NCBI GenBank assembly: GCA_964246985.1 | Contig: CAXTSE010000014.1 | Span: 1-64,000 of the forward strand | Length of the DNA: 64,000 bases | Reading direction: 5' to 3' | Source: CAXTSE01 sp964246985 | GTDB taxonomy: Bacteria; Actinomycetota; Actinomycetes; Actinomycetales; Microbacteriaceae | Part shown: positions 18,438-26,752 of the stretch, in pieces | Position numbering within the stretch: position 1 is the stretch's first letter | Layout of the letters: each line of letters starts with the position of its first letter | Position numbers and translations under genes: made by a program | Notes under the pieces: generated by a model | The model's input: the letters and a program-made list of their open reading frames with translations, nothing else | What the model was told of the DNA's origin: nothing | Databases searched by the model: none

Positions 18438-21041
18438 TCAGTCGTCGGCGGGGCCGTCTGTGGCGTCGTCGCGACGACGGCGGCCGGACAGCTGGAGCCG
18501 CGACGGGCGTTGGATCGTGTCCTCGAGCCGGTTCTGCAACACCGTCTCGAGTTCGCGCTTGCCGTAGTCCAACTGCTCGCGGATACCGGCCTCGAGAAGG
18601 CGGCGCTCGCGACGAAGACGCTCCTCAGCCGCGCGCTCGAGCTCGCGCGACCGCCGCTCGTAGCTCTCGCGAGCGCGATGTGCCGGCGTGATCGACAGAT
18701 CCGCGACCGGGATCGGGCGCGTCGACACCACCTCGACGCGCGGGATGCCGCCGATATCTCCCAGGAGACCGCCCATGTCATCTTCCGCCGAACGCGGGTC
18801 ACCGGCTCGCGCGGCGCGCAACTCGTTCACGCGAGCGGGGGAGATCGTCGTGTCATCGAGATCGGGCTCGTAGGACGGCGCTCGATAGCGCGAGCGGTCG
18901 GTGGGCGCCAGCGACCGGGAGCGTCCCATGTCGAGCGGGGGCATCGGGGGTCGCGTCGGTCGACTCGGACGTACGCGCACGGCCTCTGGCTCGGGCTGCG
19001 AGGAAGTCGTCTCGTCAGAGCTGGAGGATGGCGAGCGCACCACCCCAGGCGCGGGAGGAAGAATCCGGCTGATCGGCGGTGGCGGAGTGGCCGATCTCGA
19101 CGTACTGCGCGACGTCACGACGGAGATCGTGGTGACCACGGTGCTCGGGGGTTGCGGAACCTGACCCCGCGTTTCCGGACGGGGCGGGCGGGCGGTCGCG
19201 AAGACGGACAGGTCCTGTGCATAGCGCGCAGGATCGGGCGCGAATCGCGAGGCGGTCGGTGCGGATGATGGGGACTCGACGCCAGCCGGTGAGTCGTCGG
19301 TCGTCGCCGCTGCGACCCCCGCCACGGTGTCCGGATCGACGCCATCGGCCTGGTGCTTGGGTCGGCGGCGCCCGATCGGGAGCTCGACGCCCGTGAACTG
19401 GAGCTCAGGCGGGAGCGGCGGGTCGAAGACGGGCATGGCCGGGTCGGGTGCGGGTGCGAGGTGAACGGGTACGCGCGGCTCGACCCTGTCGGAAGCGGCG
19501 ACCGCGACGATCGGGTCCGCGCCGTCCGGACGCGGGCCGGCGACGACGGCGGATGCGGATGCGACCGAGGGCGCGGCGGTGGGCGGGTGCAGCGGAGTGA
19601 GCAACGGTGGCTGGGCGGCGCGCACGGCCTGCTCGGTGAGACGCTGCGCGACGATCCTGTCTCGCTCCTCCGTCTGTGCGAGCGCCGCGGCCGTCGGGCC
19701 GGAGACGTGGCGGGTCGCGGGGGACGAGGAGGGGCGCCGCCGCCAGGGCCAGCGGCGCGGGACGCTGTCGAGGACGAGGCCGAACGGGGCCTTGCCCGAG
19801 GCGGCGAGCATCGAGACCGCGTCCTCGACCTCGCTCCTCGTCGCCGACCCCTGAGCGACGACGAGCAGGGTCGAGCTGTCGAGCGAGCCGAGGACCGCTG
19901 CGACTGTGTCGGAGGCGATGGTGGGGCTGTCGATGATGACGAACTGGAAGCGGCCGCGCAGGTCGACGAGCAGCTCGTGCATCGCGCGGGTGGCGATCAG
20001 CTCGCCCGGACTCACCGGCACGGAGCCGGCCGGCAGGACGGTCAGCCCGCTGGTCCCTCCCCATCGCAGTGCCGCGCCGAGCTCGGCGCGTCCTGACAGC
20101 AGCTCGGTCAATCCCGGCTCGGCACCGAAGCCGAAGATCCTCGACAGAGCGGCGCCGCGCAGGTCCGCGTCGACGACGACGACCGAGGCCGCGGTGTTTG
20201 CCAGGGCGACCGCGAGGTTGGCGGCGACCGTGGTGGCGCCGTGCTCGGGCCCACTCGCCGTCACGACGATGGTCTGCGCTCCATCGGCTTCCGGTCGCAG
20301 ACGGGCGACTTCGGCAGCAAGCACACGGAACCTGTCGGCGATCGCGGTGCGAGACCCGATACGGGTAACCAGGCCCGCCCCCGCAGCGCGGTCGGCGACG
20401 ATCCGGCCGATCACCGGCACCCCGGTGACAGCGGCGACATCGCGAGGCGTGCGTACCCGCCGGTCGAGGATCTGACGGAGCACAGCGAGCAGCAGGCCGA
20501 GGACGAGCCCCGCGGCACCGATGATGATGACCGGCAGACTGTCGCGAGCATCCGGCGCCGATGGAACAGCCGCGTCCTCGAGCGAGACGATGCGCACGGG
20601 AGCCGACGCCGACGCCGACGACCCCTCGAGCTCGGCGACGGCGACGTCGGAGAACTCGTCGCTGACCGCGGCCGCGATCGCCTGCGCCTCACGCGGGGTG
20701 CTGGCCGTCGCCGTGATCTCGATGACCGACGTCTCGGACGGCGGAGCGACGACGACGAGGCGTTGCGCAAGCTCGTCGACGGTGGTGTCGAGTCCCAGAC
20801 GATCGATGACCGGCTGCAGCACCAGGCCGCTCGAGGCGACCAGCACGTACGAGGCGACCCGTGAGGGGCTGAGCGCGACACCGCCCGTGCGGGTGGCGGC
20901 GACGAGATCGCGTGACGTGGCCGAGTAGGTCGCCGGCGCGGCGGACTGTGCGACGACGCCGAGGCCGACGCCGACCACCGCGCCGAGCACGGTGAGGGCA
21001 AGGCCTCGGCGCAGCACGCCGAGACGGTCGTGGATGTCCAT
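18438..21041 (-). CDS. Wzz/BY-kinase-like polysaccharide copolymerase with degenerate Walker A
   Basis: 867 aa. Residues 1-190 form a chain-length-determinant (Wzz) module with helices at ~14-33 and ~168-190. Residues ~235-430 form a CpsD/CapB-type P-loop domain. The Walker A site reads TASGPEHGATTVAANLA, so Ala269 stands where the ATP-binding lysine should be. Walker A' (VVVVDADLRG) and Walker B (FVIIDSPT) are kept. The rest is a ~300-residue Pro/Ser-rich linker and a charged, probably coiled-coil C-terminus (SYERRSRELERAAEERLRRE). No C-terminal Tyr cluster is present. It likely scaffolds polysaccharide export in the inner membrane without kinase activity (inference). The start ATG at 21041 has GGAG upstream. 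Confidence 0.8.
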   Translation of the reverse strand: MDIHDRLGVLRRGLALTVLGAVVGVGLGVVAQSAAPATYSATSRDLVAATRTGGVALSPSRVASYVLVASSGLVLQPVIDRLGLDTTVDELAQRLVVVAPPSETSVIEITATASTPREAQAIAAAVSDEFSDVAVAELEGSSASASAPVRIVSLEDAAVPSAPDARDSLPVIIIGAAGLVLGLLLAVLRQILDRRVRTPRDVAAVTGVPVIGRIVADRAAGAGLVTRIGSRTAIADRFRVLAAEVARLRPEADGAQTIVVTASGPEHGATTVAANLAVALANTAASVVVVDADLRGAALSRIFGFGAEPGLTELLSGRAELGAALRWGGTSGLTVLPAGSVPVSPGELIATRAMHELLVDLRGRFQFVIIDSPTIASDTVAAVLGSLDSSTLLVVAQGSATRSEVEDAVSMLAASGKAPFGLVLDSVPRRWPWRRRPSSSPATRHVSGPTAAALAQTEERDRIVAQRLTEQAVRAAQPPLLTPLHPPTAAPSVASASAVVAGPRPDGADPIVAVAASDRVEPRVPVHLAPAPDPAMPVFDPPLPPELQFTGVELPIGRRRPKHQADGVDPDTVAGVAAATTDDSPAGVESPSSAPTASRFAPDPARYAQDLSVFATARPPRPETRGQVPQPPSTVVTTISVVTSRSTSRSATPPPPISRILPPAPGVVRSPSSSSDETTSSQPEPEAVRVRPSRPTRPPMPPLDMGRSRSLAPTDRSRYRAPSYEPDLDDTTISPARVNELRAARAGDPRSAEDDMGGLLGDIGGIPRVEVVSTRPIPVADLSITPAHRARESYERRSRELERAAEERLRRERRLLEAGIREQLDYGKRELETVLQNRLEDTIQRPSRLQLSGRRRRDDATDGPADD

Positions 21042-21175
21042 TGGGGGATGGCTCCGGGGGTTGTTCTTCGCGGGTTGCGAGAGGCGTCCAGGGGGTAAAC
21101 GCGACTCGTCCTCTCAACCTACGCAGTACGGCGGAGCGCCGCCCGGGAAAGATTGAGTAAGGGGTCTGTGGTGTT

Positions 21176-21196
21176 CGGGGTTAACAGCGGGGTTAA
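21176..21196 (+). promoter_or_regulatory. direct repeat CGGGGTTAA x2, 12-bp spacing (Wzz-like gene)
   Basis: Two identical 9-mers CGGGGTTAA lie at 21176-21184 and 21188-21196. A possible -10 box TAGGTT (complement of 21117-21122) would place the repeat centre about 75 bp upstream of the start of transcription, a normal position for an activator. On the gene's own strand the motif reads TTAACCCCG. Confidence 0.6.
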
Positions 21197-21287
21197 TCCA
21201 TCCTGCTCACGGCATGGCGCGGCCGGATGCTCCGAGGATACTTTTGCGAACCCGAGAATGAACAGGGGTTGCGCGAGACGCGGGAAC

Positions 21288-22940
21288 TCAATCGCGCGTG
21301 CGGGGCGGAGGCCAGTCGAGCGAGACCTCGACACGCCGCAGAGGCTCCGAGGGCAGTGAGCCGGCGGGGACGTGCGCGTCGGTGGCGAGGGCGAGGAGGG
21401 TGGACGCTGCTCTGTCCGCAGCGGACGAGCCCTCAGCCGACGTGATGGCGAATCGCGACCCGGCCACGCGCAGCCGGGCAGCGAGCTGGACGCGCATGTC
21501 CTCCGTCACCGTCGCGAGGTGCCGAGCTCGGCGGGCGGTCACGCGGGACGCGACGGGGTGGTCTGCGTCGTGCATGACCACGAGCTGCTCGCTCGCGAAC
21601 AGCGCGAAGCCGCGTGCCACGCTGACGAGCATCGAGCGGCGGGCAAGCCACGGGAGGGCGATCTGCTCGAACAACCTCCCTCGTGCCCGCGAGCGCACGG
21701 ACCGTGACGCGGGCAGCCAGTCCGGAAGCTCGGCATCTCGCGGGACGACGATCCGCACGCTCGGGTCGGCGTCGAGGAGGCGGCGCGTGATCGCGGTCGC
21801 GTACCCGCGCGCCGGGTCCGCGCTCACCGTGCTGAGCCAGGCGCCGTTCACCAGCACGGGCCGCGCGGATCCGACGGCGTAGATCGCGCGCAGCGCCAGG
21901 CCCTGCCGGTCGGCGGTGTTGTGGGCGAGCACCGCAGCCCACGCGTCGAGGTTGGACTGTCGGCTCTCGTCGCCCCCCGCGACGATCGCCGCCGCCGCGA
22001 CCGCCATCTCCTCAGGGGTGGTGATGCCAGGCGTTGCGGTCGGCGCGCCGCGGTCCGAGGTGGCTCGGGCGACGACGGGTATTCCCAGCTCGACGGCCTC
22101 GACGATGGAGAGCGGGTCCTGGTCGGAGCCCGCTGTATGCAGATAGACGCCTCCCGCCCCGATCGCCTGCTGGCTCTCGAAGGTGGGCAGCCACCCGGTG
22201 ACATGGATCCCGTCCTGCTCGAGGCGGTAGCGGGACTGATCGTCCCCGTCGCCGATCCACCACGCCGTGATCTCCGGACGAGCGACCGCGAGCGACGACA
22301 GGGCCGATCGGAAGAACTCGGAGTCCTCGCGCGAGCCGATCCGGCCGATGCCGAGAATCCGGCCGGGGTGTCGGCGCTCCAGCATGGCCAACGCGGAGAT
22401 GCGCGCGACGCTCGGCACCTCGAGGACCCGCCTAATGCGCGCCGCGTTTCTCGACACTGCCTCGCCAGGTGCGCGTGCGGCGAGGGTGTCGGTGTTGCGC
22501 GCGAGCAGCCATTCCGCGGCGCAGCCCGCCAGGCGGCGCCACGGGGTCGACACCTCGCGCTCGAGCGACCCGCAATGCGGGCTGTACACGACTCGGCGGT
22601 TCACGGTCGACCTGATCGCGGTGCGCACGATGGTGCCGGCCCGACGGGAGTGCGCGTGCACGACGTCCGGGGCGATGTCGCGCACTGCGTCACGCACCGC
22701 GCGACGGGAGCCGAGCCGCCCGCGCGGCAGCTCGCGCTCGCTCGCCAGGCCCTCGCCGCGATCGGCCGTGAGCCGCGCACGGTCTCCTCCGCGCAGAAGG
22801 TGATGCTCGACCTCTGGCGCGTGGAGGACGAACTGCATCACGGCGGCCCGCACCTCGCGGTCCCAGCTCGCCACGACGTGCAGCACGACGCGGCGCCCGT
22901 GGGACTGGGAGGCGTGGAGCTTCGCGTGAGTCAGAGTCAC
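21288..22940 (-). CDS. composite glycosyltransferase: full GT4 plus an extra GT4 N-lobe
   Basis: 550 aa. Residues ~15-345 are a GT-B/GT4 enzyme: HVVASWDREVRAAV (N-lobe loop), DVVHAHSRRAGTI, ILGIGRIGSREDSEFF and SDQDPLSIVEAVELGIPVVA. In the last, the first Glu of the E-x7-E motif is Asp. Residues ~360-505 restart with RPVLVNGAWLSTVSADPARG and run through RLFEQIALPWLARRSMLVSV and ASEQLVVMHDADHP. This is the N-terminal lobe of a second GT4 enzyme, whose C-lobe is missing. The GTG start at 22940 follows several possible -10 boxes (complements of 23084-23089 and 23070-23075). It probably acts on lipid-linked sugars at the cytoplasmic face for exopolysaccharide synthesis. Confidence 0.75.
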   Translation of the reverse strand: MTLTHAKLHASQSHGRRVVLHVVASWDREVRAAVMQFVLHAPEVEHHLLRGGDRARLTADRGEGLASERELPRGRLGSRRAVRDAVRDIAPDVVHAHSRRAGTIVRTAIRSTVNRRVVYSPHCGSLEREVSTPWRRLAGCAAEWLLARNTDTLAARAPGEAVSRNAARIRRVLEVPSVARISALAMLERRHPGRILGIGRIGSREDSEFFRSALSSLAVARPEITAWWIGDGDDQSRYRLEQDGIHVTGWLPTFESQQAIGAGGVYLHTAGSDQDPLSIVEAVELGIPVVARATSDRGAPTATPGITTPEEMAVAAAAIVAGGDESRQSNLDAWAAVLAHNTADRQGLALRAIYAVGSARPVLVNGAWLSTVSADPARGYATAITRRLLDADPSVRIVVPRDAELPDWLPASRSVRSRARGRLFEQIALPWLARRSMLVSVARGFALFASEQLVVMHDADHPVASRVTARRARHLATVTEDMRVQLAARLRVAGSRFAITSAEGSSAADRAASTLLALATDAHVPAGSLPSEPLRRVEVSLDWPPPRTRD

Positions 22941-23117
22941 GAGGGCCTGTTTCCACTCGGCCCGTCGGCCCGTCGGCGCCGGGGGATGACGTCGACGGGC
23001 CGTCGGGTTATCGGATTCGCCGCACGCGTGCTCGTGGGGGGCGAGCTGCGGGGGGATGCGGCGCGATCAACGCTACGGACGACACGGTAGGGCGTCCCCC
23101 GAACGGGGGTCGGAAAG

Positions 23118-23138
23118 CGGGGTTAACGTGCGGGTTAA
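23118..23138 (+). promoter_or_regulatory. direct repeat CGGGGTTAA / GCGGGTTAA, 12-bp spacing (glycosyltransferase gene)
   Basis: CGGGGTTAA at 23118-23126 and GCGGGTTAA at 23130-23138 repeat with the same 12-bp step as the site before the Wzz-like gene. The site overlaps the stop codon of the upstream GNAT gene and is 178 bp before the glycosyltransferase GTG. With TACCGT (complement of 23084-23089) as -10, it would be centred near -51. Confidence 0.6.
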
Positions 23139-23785
23139 GGGGCGCTGCCGGCGGGCCGCATCCGCACCGGCTCGTCGCCGTAGACAGCGAGTCGGGCCTC
23201 GAGCGCGCCGCGCACGGTGGGCCACTCGTCGACGAGCACCGAGAACTGGGCGGTGTCGCGCCACGAGCCATCGGCACGGCGCATGTCACGGCGCACCACA
23301 CCCTCGAACTGCGCGCCGAGCCTGAGTATCGCCGCGCGCGAGCGCTCGTTGCGTGCGTCGGCCTGCAGCTTGACGCGGCCGTAGCCGTGGTCGAACGCCG
23401 ACCCGAGCAGCAGCAGCTTGGCCTCGGGGTTGACCTGCGTCGCCCAGACCCGCGGGTCGTAGGCCGTCCAGCCGATGTGGGCGTGCTCGCGATCCTCGTC
23501 GAGGTCGCCGAGCGTCGACGCGCCGACGATGCGGCCGTCGTGCTCGCCGCCCACCAGCCGCACGACGTGCTTGATCGCATCCGGCCCCGTGCCGTAGCCC
23601 GAGCACCACACGTCGAACGCCTCGCGCGTCGCGGGCAGCCCCGCCGGCCCCCCGCCGTAGCCGCCCGCGAAGACCTCCGGATGCGCGAGAGAGTCCCACA
23701 GGCCGTCGAGGTGCTCGGGGGTGAAGGGCTCGAGGCGGATGGCGCGCCCGGTCAGCACGGCGGGCTCGGGACGGGTGGCGGTCAC
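23135..23785 (-). CDS. GNAT acetyltransferase, RimJ/RimL type
   Basis: 216 aa, typical of the RimJ/RimL-like group. It opens LTGRAIRLEPFTPEHLDGLW and carries DGRIVGASTLGDLDEDREHA, a beta4 strand. The acetyl-CoA loop region is EAKLLLLGSAFDHGYGRVKL, followed by QADARNERSRAAILRLGAQF. These enzymes acetylate protein N-termini or small amines. The start is GTG at 23785. The next gene upstream diverges from it. The substrate is unknown. Confidence 0.88.
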   Translation of the reverse strand: MTATRPEPAVLTGRAIRLEPFTPEHLDGLWDSLAHPEVFAGGYGGGPAGLPATREAFDVWCSGYGTGPDAIKHVVRLVGGEHDGRIVGASTLGDLDEDREHAHIGWTAYDPRVWATQVNPEAKLLLLGSAFDHGYGRVKLQADARNERSRAAILRLGAQFEGVVRRDMRRADGSWRDTAQFSVLVDEWPTVRGALEARLAVYGDEPVRMRPAGSAP

Positions 23786-23846
23786 CTCGCCATCCTTGCA
23801 AAGTCAAGGGGGCCCGCATGCACGGTGCTCGACCTAGCGTCAGGGG

Positions 23847-24200
23847 ATGGACGACCGACACGACCCTGCCGCCGCGCTCGCCCGCCGCACCTCCCTCGAG
23901 CGGCAGGCCACCGCGACCTTCGCTGCCTGGCTGCTCGCGATGGCGATCGTCTGCGGGGCGGTGATCGTCTCGGGATACTTCGCCGGCGTCATCGAGGATC
24001 ATGCCGAGCGCGTGTTCTGGGCGGGCGCGGTGCTCTCCGGCGTCGCCCTCACCGTGTTCGCGGGCGCCGCCTTCCCCGGCGGTGCCGACGACGTCCGCGA
24101 GGCGTCGCGCATCCGGTGGACGCTGCGCGTCGGCCTGCTGCTCGCGCTGCTGAGCCCGGCTCTCTGCATCGGCGCGCTCGTCGCCGACTTCTACGGCTGA
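23847..24200 (+). CDS. small membrane protein with three helices
   Basis: 117 aa, no recognised family. Helices lie at about 25-48, 58-75 and 92-112. The N-terminus is charged and therefore probably cytoplasmic. The ATG at 23847 lies 6 nt after TAGCGT (23835-23840) with no clear Shine-Dalgarno, so it is probably leaderless. Its 3' end overlaps the end of the opposing sigma-factor gene by 10 bp. Confidence 0.6.
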   Translation: MDDRHDPAAALARRTSLERQATATFAAWLLAMAIVCGAVIVSGYFAGVIEDHAERVFWAGAVLSGVALTVFAGAAFPGGADDVREASRIRWTLRVGLLLALLSPALCIGALVADFYG

Positions 24201-25456
24201 CCGACCCCGTCGCTCGGCCGAGGCGGAGCGGGCTCGGGAGCCGGCCCGTGCTGCAACGTCTCGATGAGGTGGCGCCGCACGGCGGGGTCCGAGGTGAGCC
24301 CGATCGCCCTCCTTCCCGCCTCCGCTGCACCGAGCGCATCCGCAGCTGCGCTCAGCAGGTGCGCGCGGCAGACCCAGTACGGCTGATACTCCGCCACAGC
24401 GCCCGCCGGCAGGGCGTCGAGCAGCTCTCGGGCGGCGGCGAGGTCGCCGATCTCGAAGGAGGCGCTCGCGGCGCCGATCGCCGCGCCGATCGAGGGCGCG
24501 AGCTCGAGGAGCCCGCGGTACAGCACGGCGATCGACTCCCAGTCGGTGAGTCCGGTCTCGGCGCGCGCGGAGTGGACGGCGCTGATGGCGGCCTCGAGCT
24601 GGAAGCGCCCCACTCGTCCGAGCCGGCCCGCGCGCGCGAGGCAGGCGTCCGCCTCCCGACGCCGCGCGACCGACCACAGGGCGGTGTCCTGCCTGGCGAG
24701 CGGGACGAACTCGCCGGAGACGACGCGCCCCGGACGCCGCGCCTCGGTATGCAGCAGCAGCGCCCGCAGCCCCCACGCCTCCGGCTCCGCCGGCAGCAGC
24801 TCGGTGAGGACCCCGCTCAGGTGCAGGGCCTCCGCGCGGAGCGACTCGTCCCGGCTCTCGGCGAGGCCGGCGACCGGGTCGGCGAGGCCGAACGCGCCGT
24901 AGACCGCCTGCCCCACCGCGGCGAAGCGCGCGGGGAACTCATCGGCCGCCGGCACCTCGTACCGCAGCCGCGCGTCGCGGATCTTCTGCTTCGCACGGGA
25001 GAGTCGCTGGCCCATGGTGGCAGGCGGCACGAGGAAGACGGATGCGACGCGCGCCGCGTCGACGCCGAGCACCGCCTGCAGCATGAGCGGCGCGTGCATC
25101 CTCGGGTCGATGGCCGGGTGCGCGCACACGAACATCAGGCTGAGTCGCTCGTCGATCGCGTCCACCGGCTCCGGCTCGGGCTCGGCGACCAGCTCGTCGA
25201 GCCACTCCGTGGACGCGGACGACACCCGCGCGTCGCGGCGCAGCGCGCTCATCGCGTGGTTGCGCGCCGCGACCCGCAGCCACGCCTCCGGAGCTGCGGG
25301 AGCGCCCCCCGAACGCCAGGCGGTCACCGCGGACGCGAACGCCGCCGCGACGGCATCCTCGGCGAGCTGCAGGTCGCCGGTCCTGCGGAACAGCCAGCCG
25401 ACGAGACGCCCGAACCACAGGCGGTGCGCTCGCTCGAGCGTCTCGTCGGCATCCAC
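24191..25456 (-). CDS. ECF sigma factor of the ECF42 type (C-terminal helical extension)
   Basis: 421 aa. Sigma region 2 spans ~1-75 (HRLWFGRLVGWLFRRTGDLQ, AVTAWRSGGAPAAPEAWLRV). Region 4 spans ~110-165 (LMLQAVLGVDAARVASVFLV, GQRLSRAKQKIRDA). The remaining ~240 residues are a helical, TPR-like extension. This architecture with a neighbouring DGPF/YCII gene defines the ECF42 group. No anti-sigma gene is adjacent; in this group the C-terminal extension is thought to take part in control. GTG start at 25456. It lies downstream of the SRPBCC and YCII genes, in an operon led by a promoter that fits ECF42 itself. Confidence 0.88.
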   Translation of the reverse strand: MDADETLERAHRLWFGRLVGWLFRRTGDLQLAEDAVAAAFASAVTAWRSGGAPAAPEAWLRVAARNHAMSALRRDARVSSASTEWLDELVAEPEPEPVDAIDERLSLMFVCAHPAIDPRMHAPLMLQAVLGVDAARVASVFLVPPATMGQRLSRAKQKIRDARLRYEVPAADEFPARFAAVGQAVYGAFGLADPVAGLAESRDESLRAEALHLSGVLTELLPAEPEAWGLRALLLHTEARRPGRVVSGEFVPLARQDTALWSVARRREADACLARAGRLGRVGRFQLEAAISAVHSARAETGLTDWESIAVLYRGLLELAPSIGAAIGAASASFEIGDLAAARELLDALPAGAVAEYQPYWVCRAHLLSAAADALGAAEAGRRAIGLTSDPAVRRHLIETLQHGPAPEPAPPRPSDGVGQP

Positions 25457-25478
25457 GCTGTGCTCGGCCCCGGCCCGC

Positions 25479-25835
25479 TCAGCTCATCGGCGGGATCACG
25501 GGCCGCACCTCGACGCTCCCGCGCTCCGCCGACGGACACCGGGCAGCCCAGACCATCGCCGCATCCAGGTCGGGCACCTCGATGACGAACACGCCCCCGA
25601 GATGCTCCTTGGCGTCGGCGAAGGGACCGTCCTGCACGTCGGTCGACCCGCCGCGGAGGCGCAGCGTGGTCGCGGTGCCGGGAGCCTGCAGTCCCGCGCC
25701 CGCGCTCATGACCCCGCTCTCGCGGAGCGCCGCGACATACCCGGCCCAGGACGCCCAGTAGGCCTCGGCCTCCGCCGGATCGGTCCGCGCGTCGAAGTCG
25801 CCCGGGGACTCCATCGCCAGGATCGCGTACTGCAT
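25479..25835 (-). CDS. YCII-related DGPF-motif protein
   Basis: 118 aa, YCII (PF03795) fold. MQYAILAMESPGDF is the first strand, VQDGPFADAKEHLGG contains the eponymous DGPF motif, and FVIEVPDLDAAMVWAARCP is the helix-strand end. These small dimeric proteins accompany ECF42 sigma factors; their reaction is not established. I chose ATG at 25835 because GGAG lies 6 nt before it. A GTG at 25853 would overlap the upstream stop (GTGA) and add six residues. Confidence 0.88.
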   Translation of the reverse strand: MQYAILAMESPGDFDARTDPAEAEAYWASWAGYVAALRESGVMSAGAGLQAPGTATTLRLRGGSTDVQDGPFADAKEHLGGVFVIEVPDLDAAMVWAARCPSAERGSVEVRPVIPPMS

Positions 25836-25849
25836 GTGCGTCTCCGCTC

Positions 25850-26299
25850 TCACGCCGCGGGCGGGGGCACGAGGGGCGACCCGGTCTCGAGCAGCGTCTT
25901 CACGCCGGACAGTATCAGCACCCAGCCGCGCACGACGTTCCGGGCGGCGTCGGTGTCGGGCATCCCCTCATGGGTCAGGGTGAGCTCGGTGATCCCCGGC
26001 ACCTCCATCGTGGTCGGGCCGAGCTGGTAGGAGACCGTCGTCTCGGGCAGCTCCGCGACATCCGCGGCCCAGGTGCCGACGAAGGTCATGCTCAGCCGCT
26101 CGCCGGCGACCAGGTCGAGCAGGCGGCCGGTGATGACCTCCTGGCCGCCGACGGTGTACGAGTACGGCGCACCGGGCGTGAGGTCGTAGTGGGCCTCGAA
26201 GCCGAAGTAGTACGCCGGGCTGACCGCCGGGTCGGTCAGGGCGGCCCAGACCTCGTCGGGCGTCGCCTTGATGGCCAGCTGGATGGTGTGGGTGGTCAT
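25850..26299 (-). CDS. SRPBCC/AHSA1-like domain protein
   Basis: 149 aa with a START/Bet v1-like fold. It opens HTIQLAIKATPDEVWAALTD and has PAYYFGFEAHYDLTPGAPYS, MTFVGTWAADVAELPETTVS and a closing amphipathic helix GWVLILSGVKTLLETG, all typical of activator-of-Hsp90-like proteins. Such proteins bind hydrophobic ligands. It is the first gene of the ECF42 operon. AGAGGAA about 6 nt before the ATG is a good ribosome binding site. Confidence 0.88.
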   Translation of the reverse strand: MTTHTIQLAIKATPDEVWAALTDPAVSPAYYFGFEAHYDLTPGAPYSYTVGGQEVITGRLLDLVAGERLSMTFVGTWAADVAELPETTVSYQLGPTTMEVPGITELTLTHEGMPDTDAARNVVRGWVLILSGVKTLLETGSPLVPPPAA

Positions 26300-26348
26300 G
26301 TCGTTCCTCTCGTCGTGCCGTCGCGCTGATGCGAGGGCTCACCGGGAA

Positions 26349-26375
26349 GACGCGCGAGACAGGACGATTTCGACA
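26349..26375 (-). promoter_or_regulatory. ECF42-type promoter of the SRPBCC-YCII-sigma operon
   Basis: On the minus strand TGTCGA (26375-26370) is followed, after 17 nt, by CGTC (26352-26349). TGTCGA as -35 and CG(A/T)C as -10 is, as I recall it, the described ECF42 promoter signature. It lies ~50 nt before the first ATG of the operon, so the sigma factor probably drives its own operon. Confidence 0.65.
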
Positions 26376-26399
26376 GACCTGGCCGATCCGCGGCTGTCG

Positions 26400-26714
26400 T
26401 CAGCGAGAAGGGTGCGTGTCGGCGGGTTCGGGCGAGACGTGGAGTCCCTGTGGGGAGTTCGCGAGGGTGTTGAGCTGATCGATCCAGGTGCGGTTGATCT
26501 CCGGGGTGCGGCTTCCGTAGAACTTGTACGAGATCAGCGCCTGCGGGTGGATCCAGATCACGGTGCGGCCGTCGCCGACCGAGGGGTCGTCACGCCACGA
26601 GAAGTGGAAGGACTCCCCGCGGCGGATCTTCGCTCCGATCACCAGGTGCAGGTGGGCGAGCAGACGGTCGTCGAAGTCGACCTTGATCTTCTCGCCGTAC
26701 ATGAACTTGCCCAT
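26400..26714 (-). CDS. DUF7882-type small protein
   Basis: 104 aa. The sequence MGKFMYGEKIKVDFDDRLLA, HLHLVIGAKIRRGESFHFSW, VIWIHPQALISYKFYGSRTP and EINRTWIDQL matches a family common in Microbacteriaceae, often mislabelled ATP-dependent DNA ligase and now DUF7882. No catalytic motif of a ligase is present. The true role is unknown. The ATG at 26714 has AAGG 9 nt upstream; a GTG/ATG further upstream would add only seven residues. Confidence 0.8.
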   Translation of the reverse strand: MGKFMYGEKIKVDFDDRLLAHLHLVIGAKIRRGESFHFSWRDDPSVGDGRTVIWIHPQALISYKFYGSRTPEINRTWIDQLNTLANSPQGLHVSPEPADTHPSR

Positions 26715-26752
26715 GGCAACTGCCTTCCCGCGCATTCCGGCGACCGCCGGTA

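Noticed and set aside
22960..23110. GGCCCGTCGGCCCGTCGG repeats and CCCCCGAACGGGGG as a CRISPR-like or phage attachment signature
   Set aside because: The repeats are short, adjacent and without spacers, and no integrase or cas gene is present. They are probably GC-rich promoter-region sequence.
23387..25585. 732-codon plus-strand open frame across the GNAT, small membrane protein and sigma-factor region
   Set aside because: It is antisense to the well-supported GNAT and ECF42 genes, and its composition is Arg/Ala-rich without motifs.
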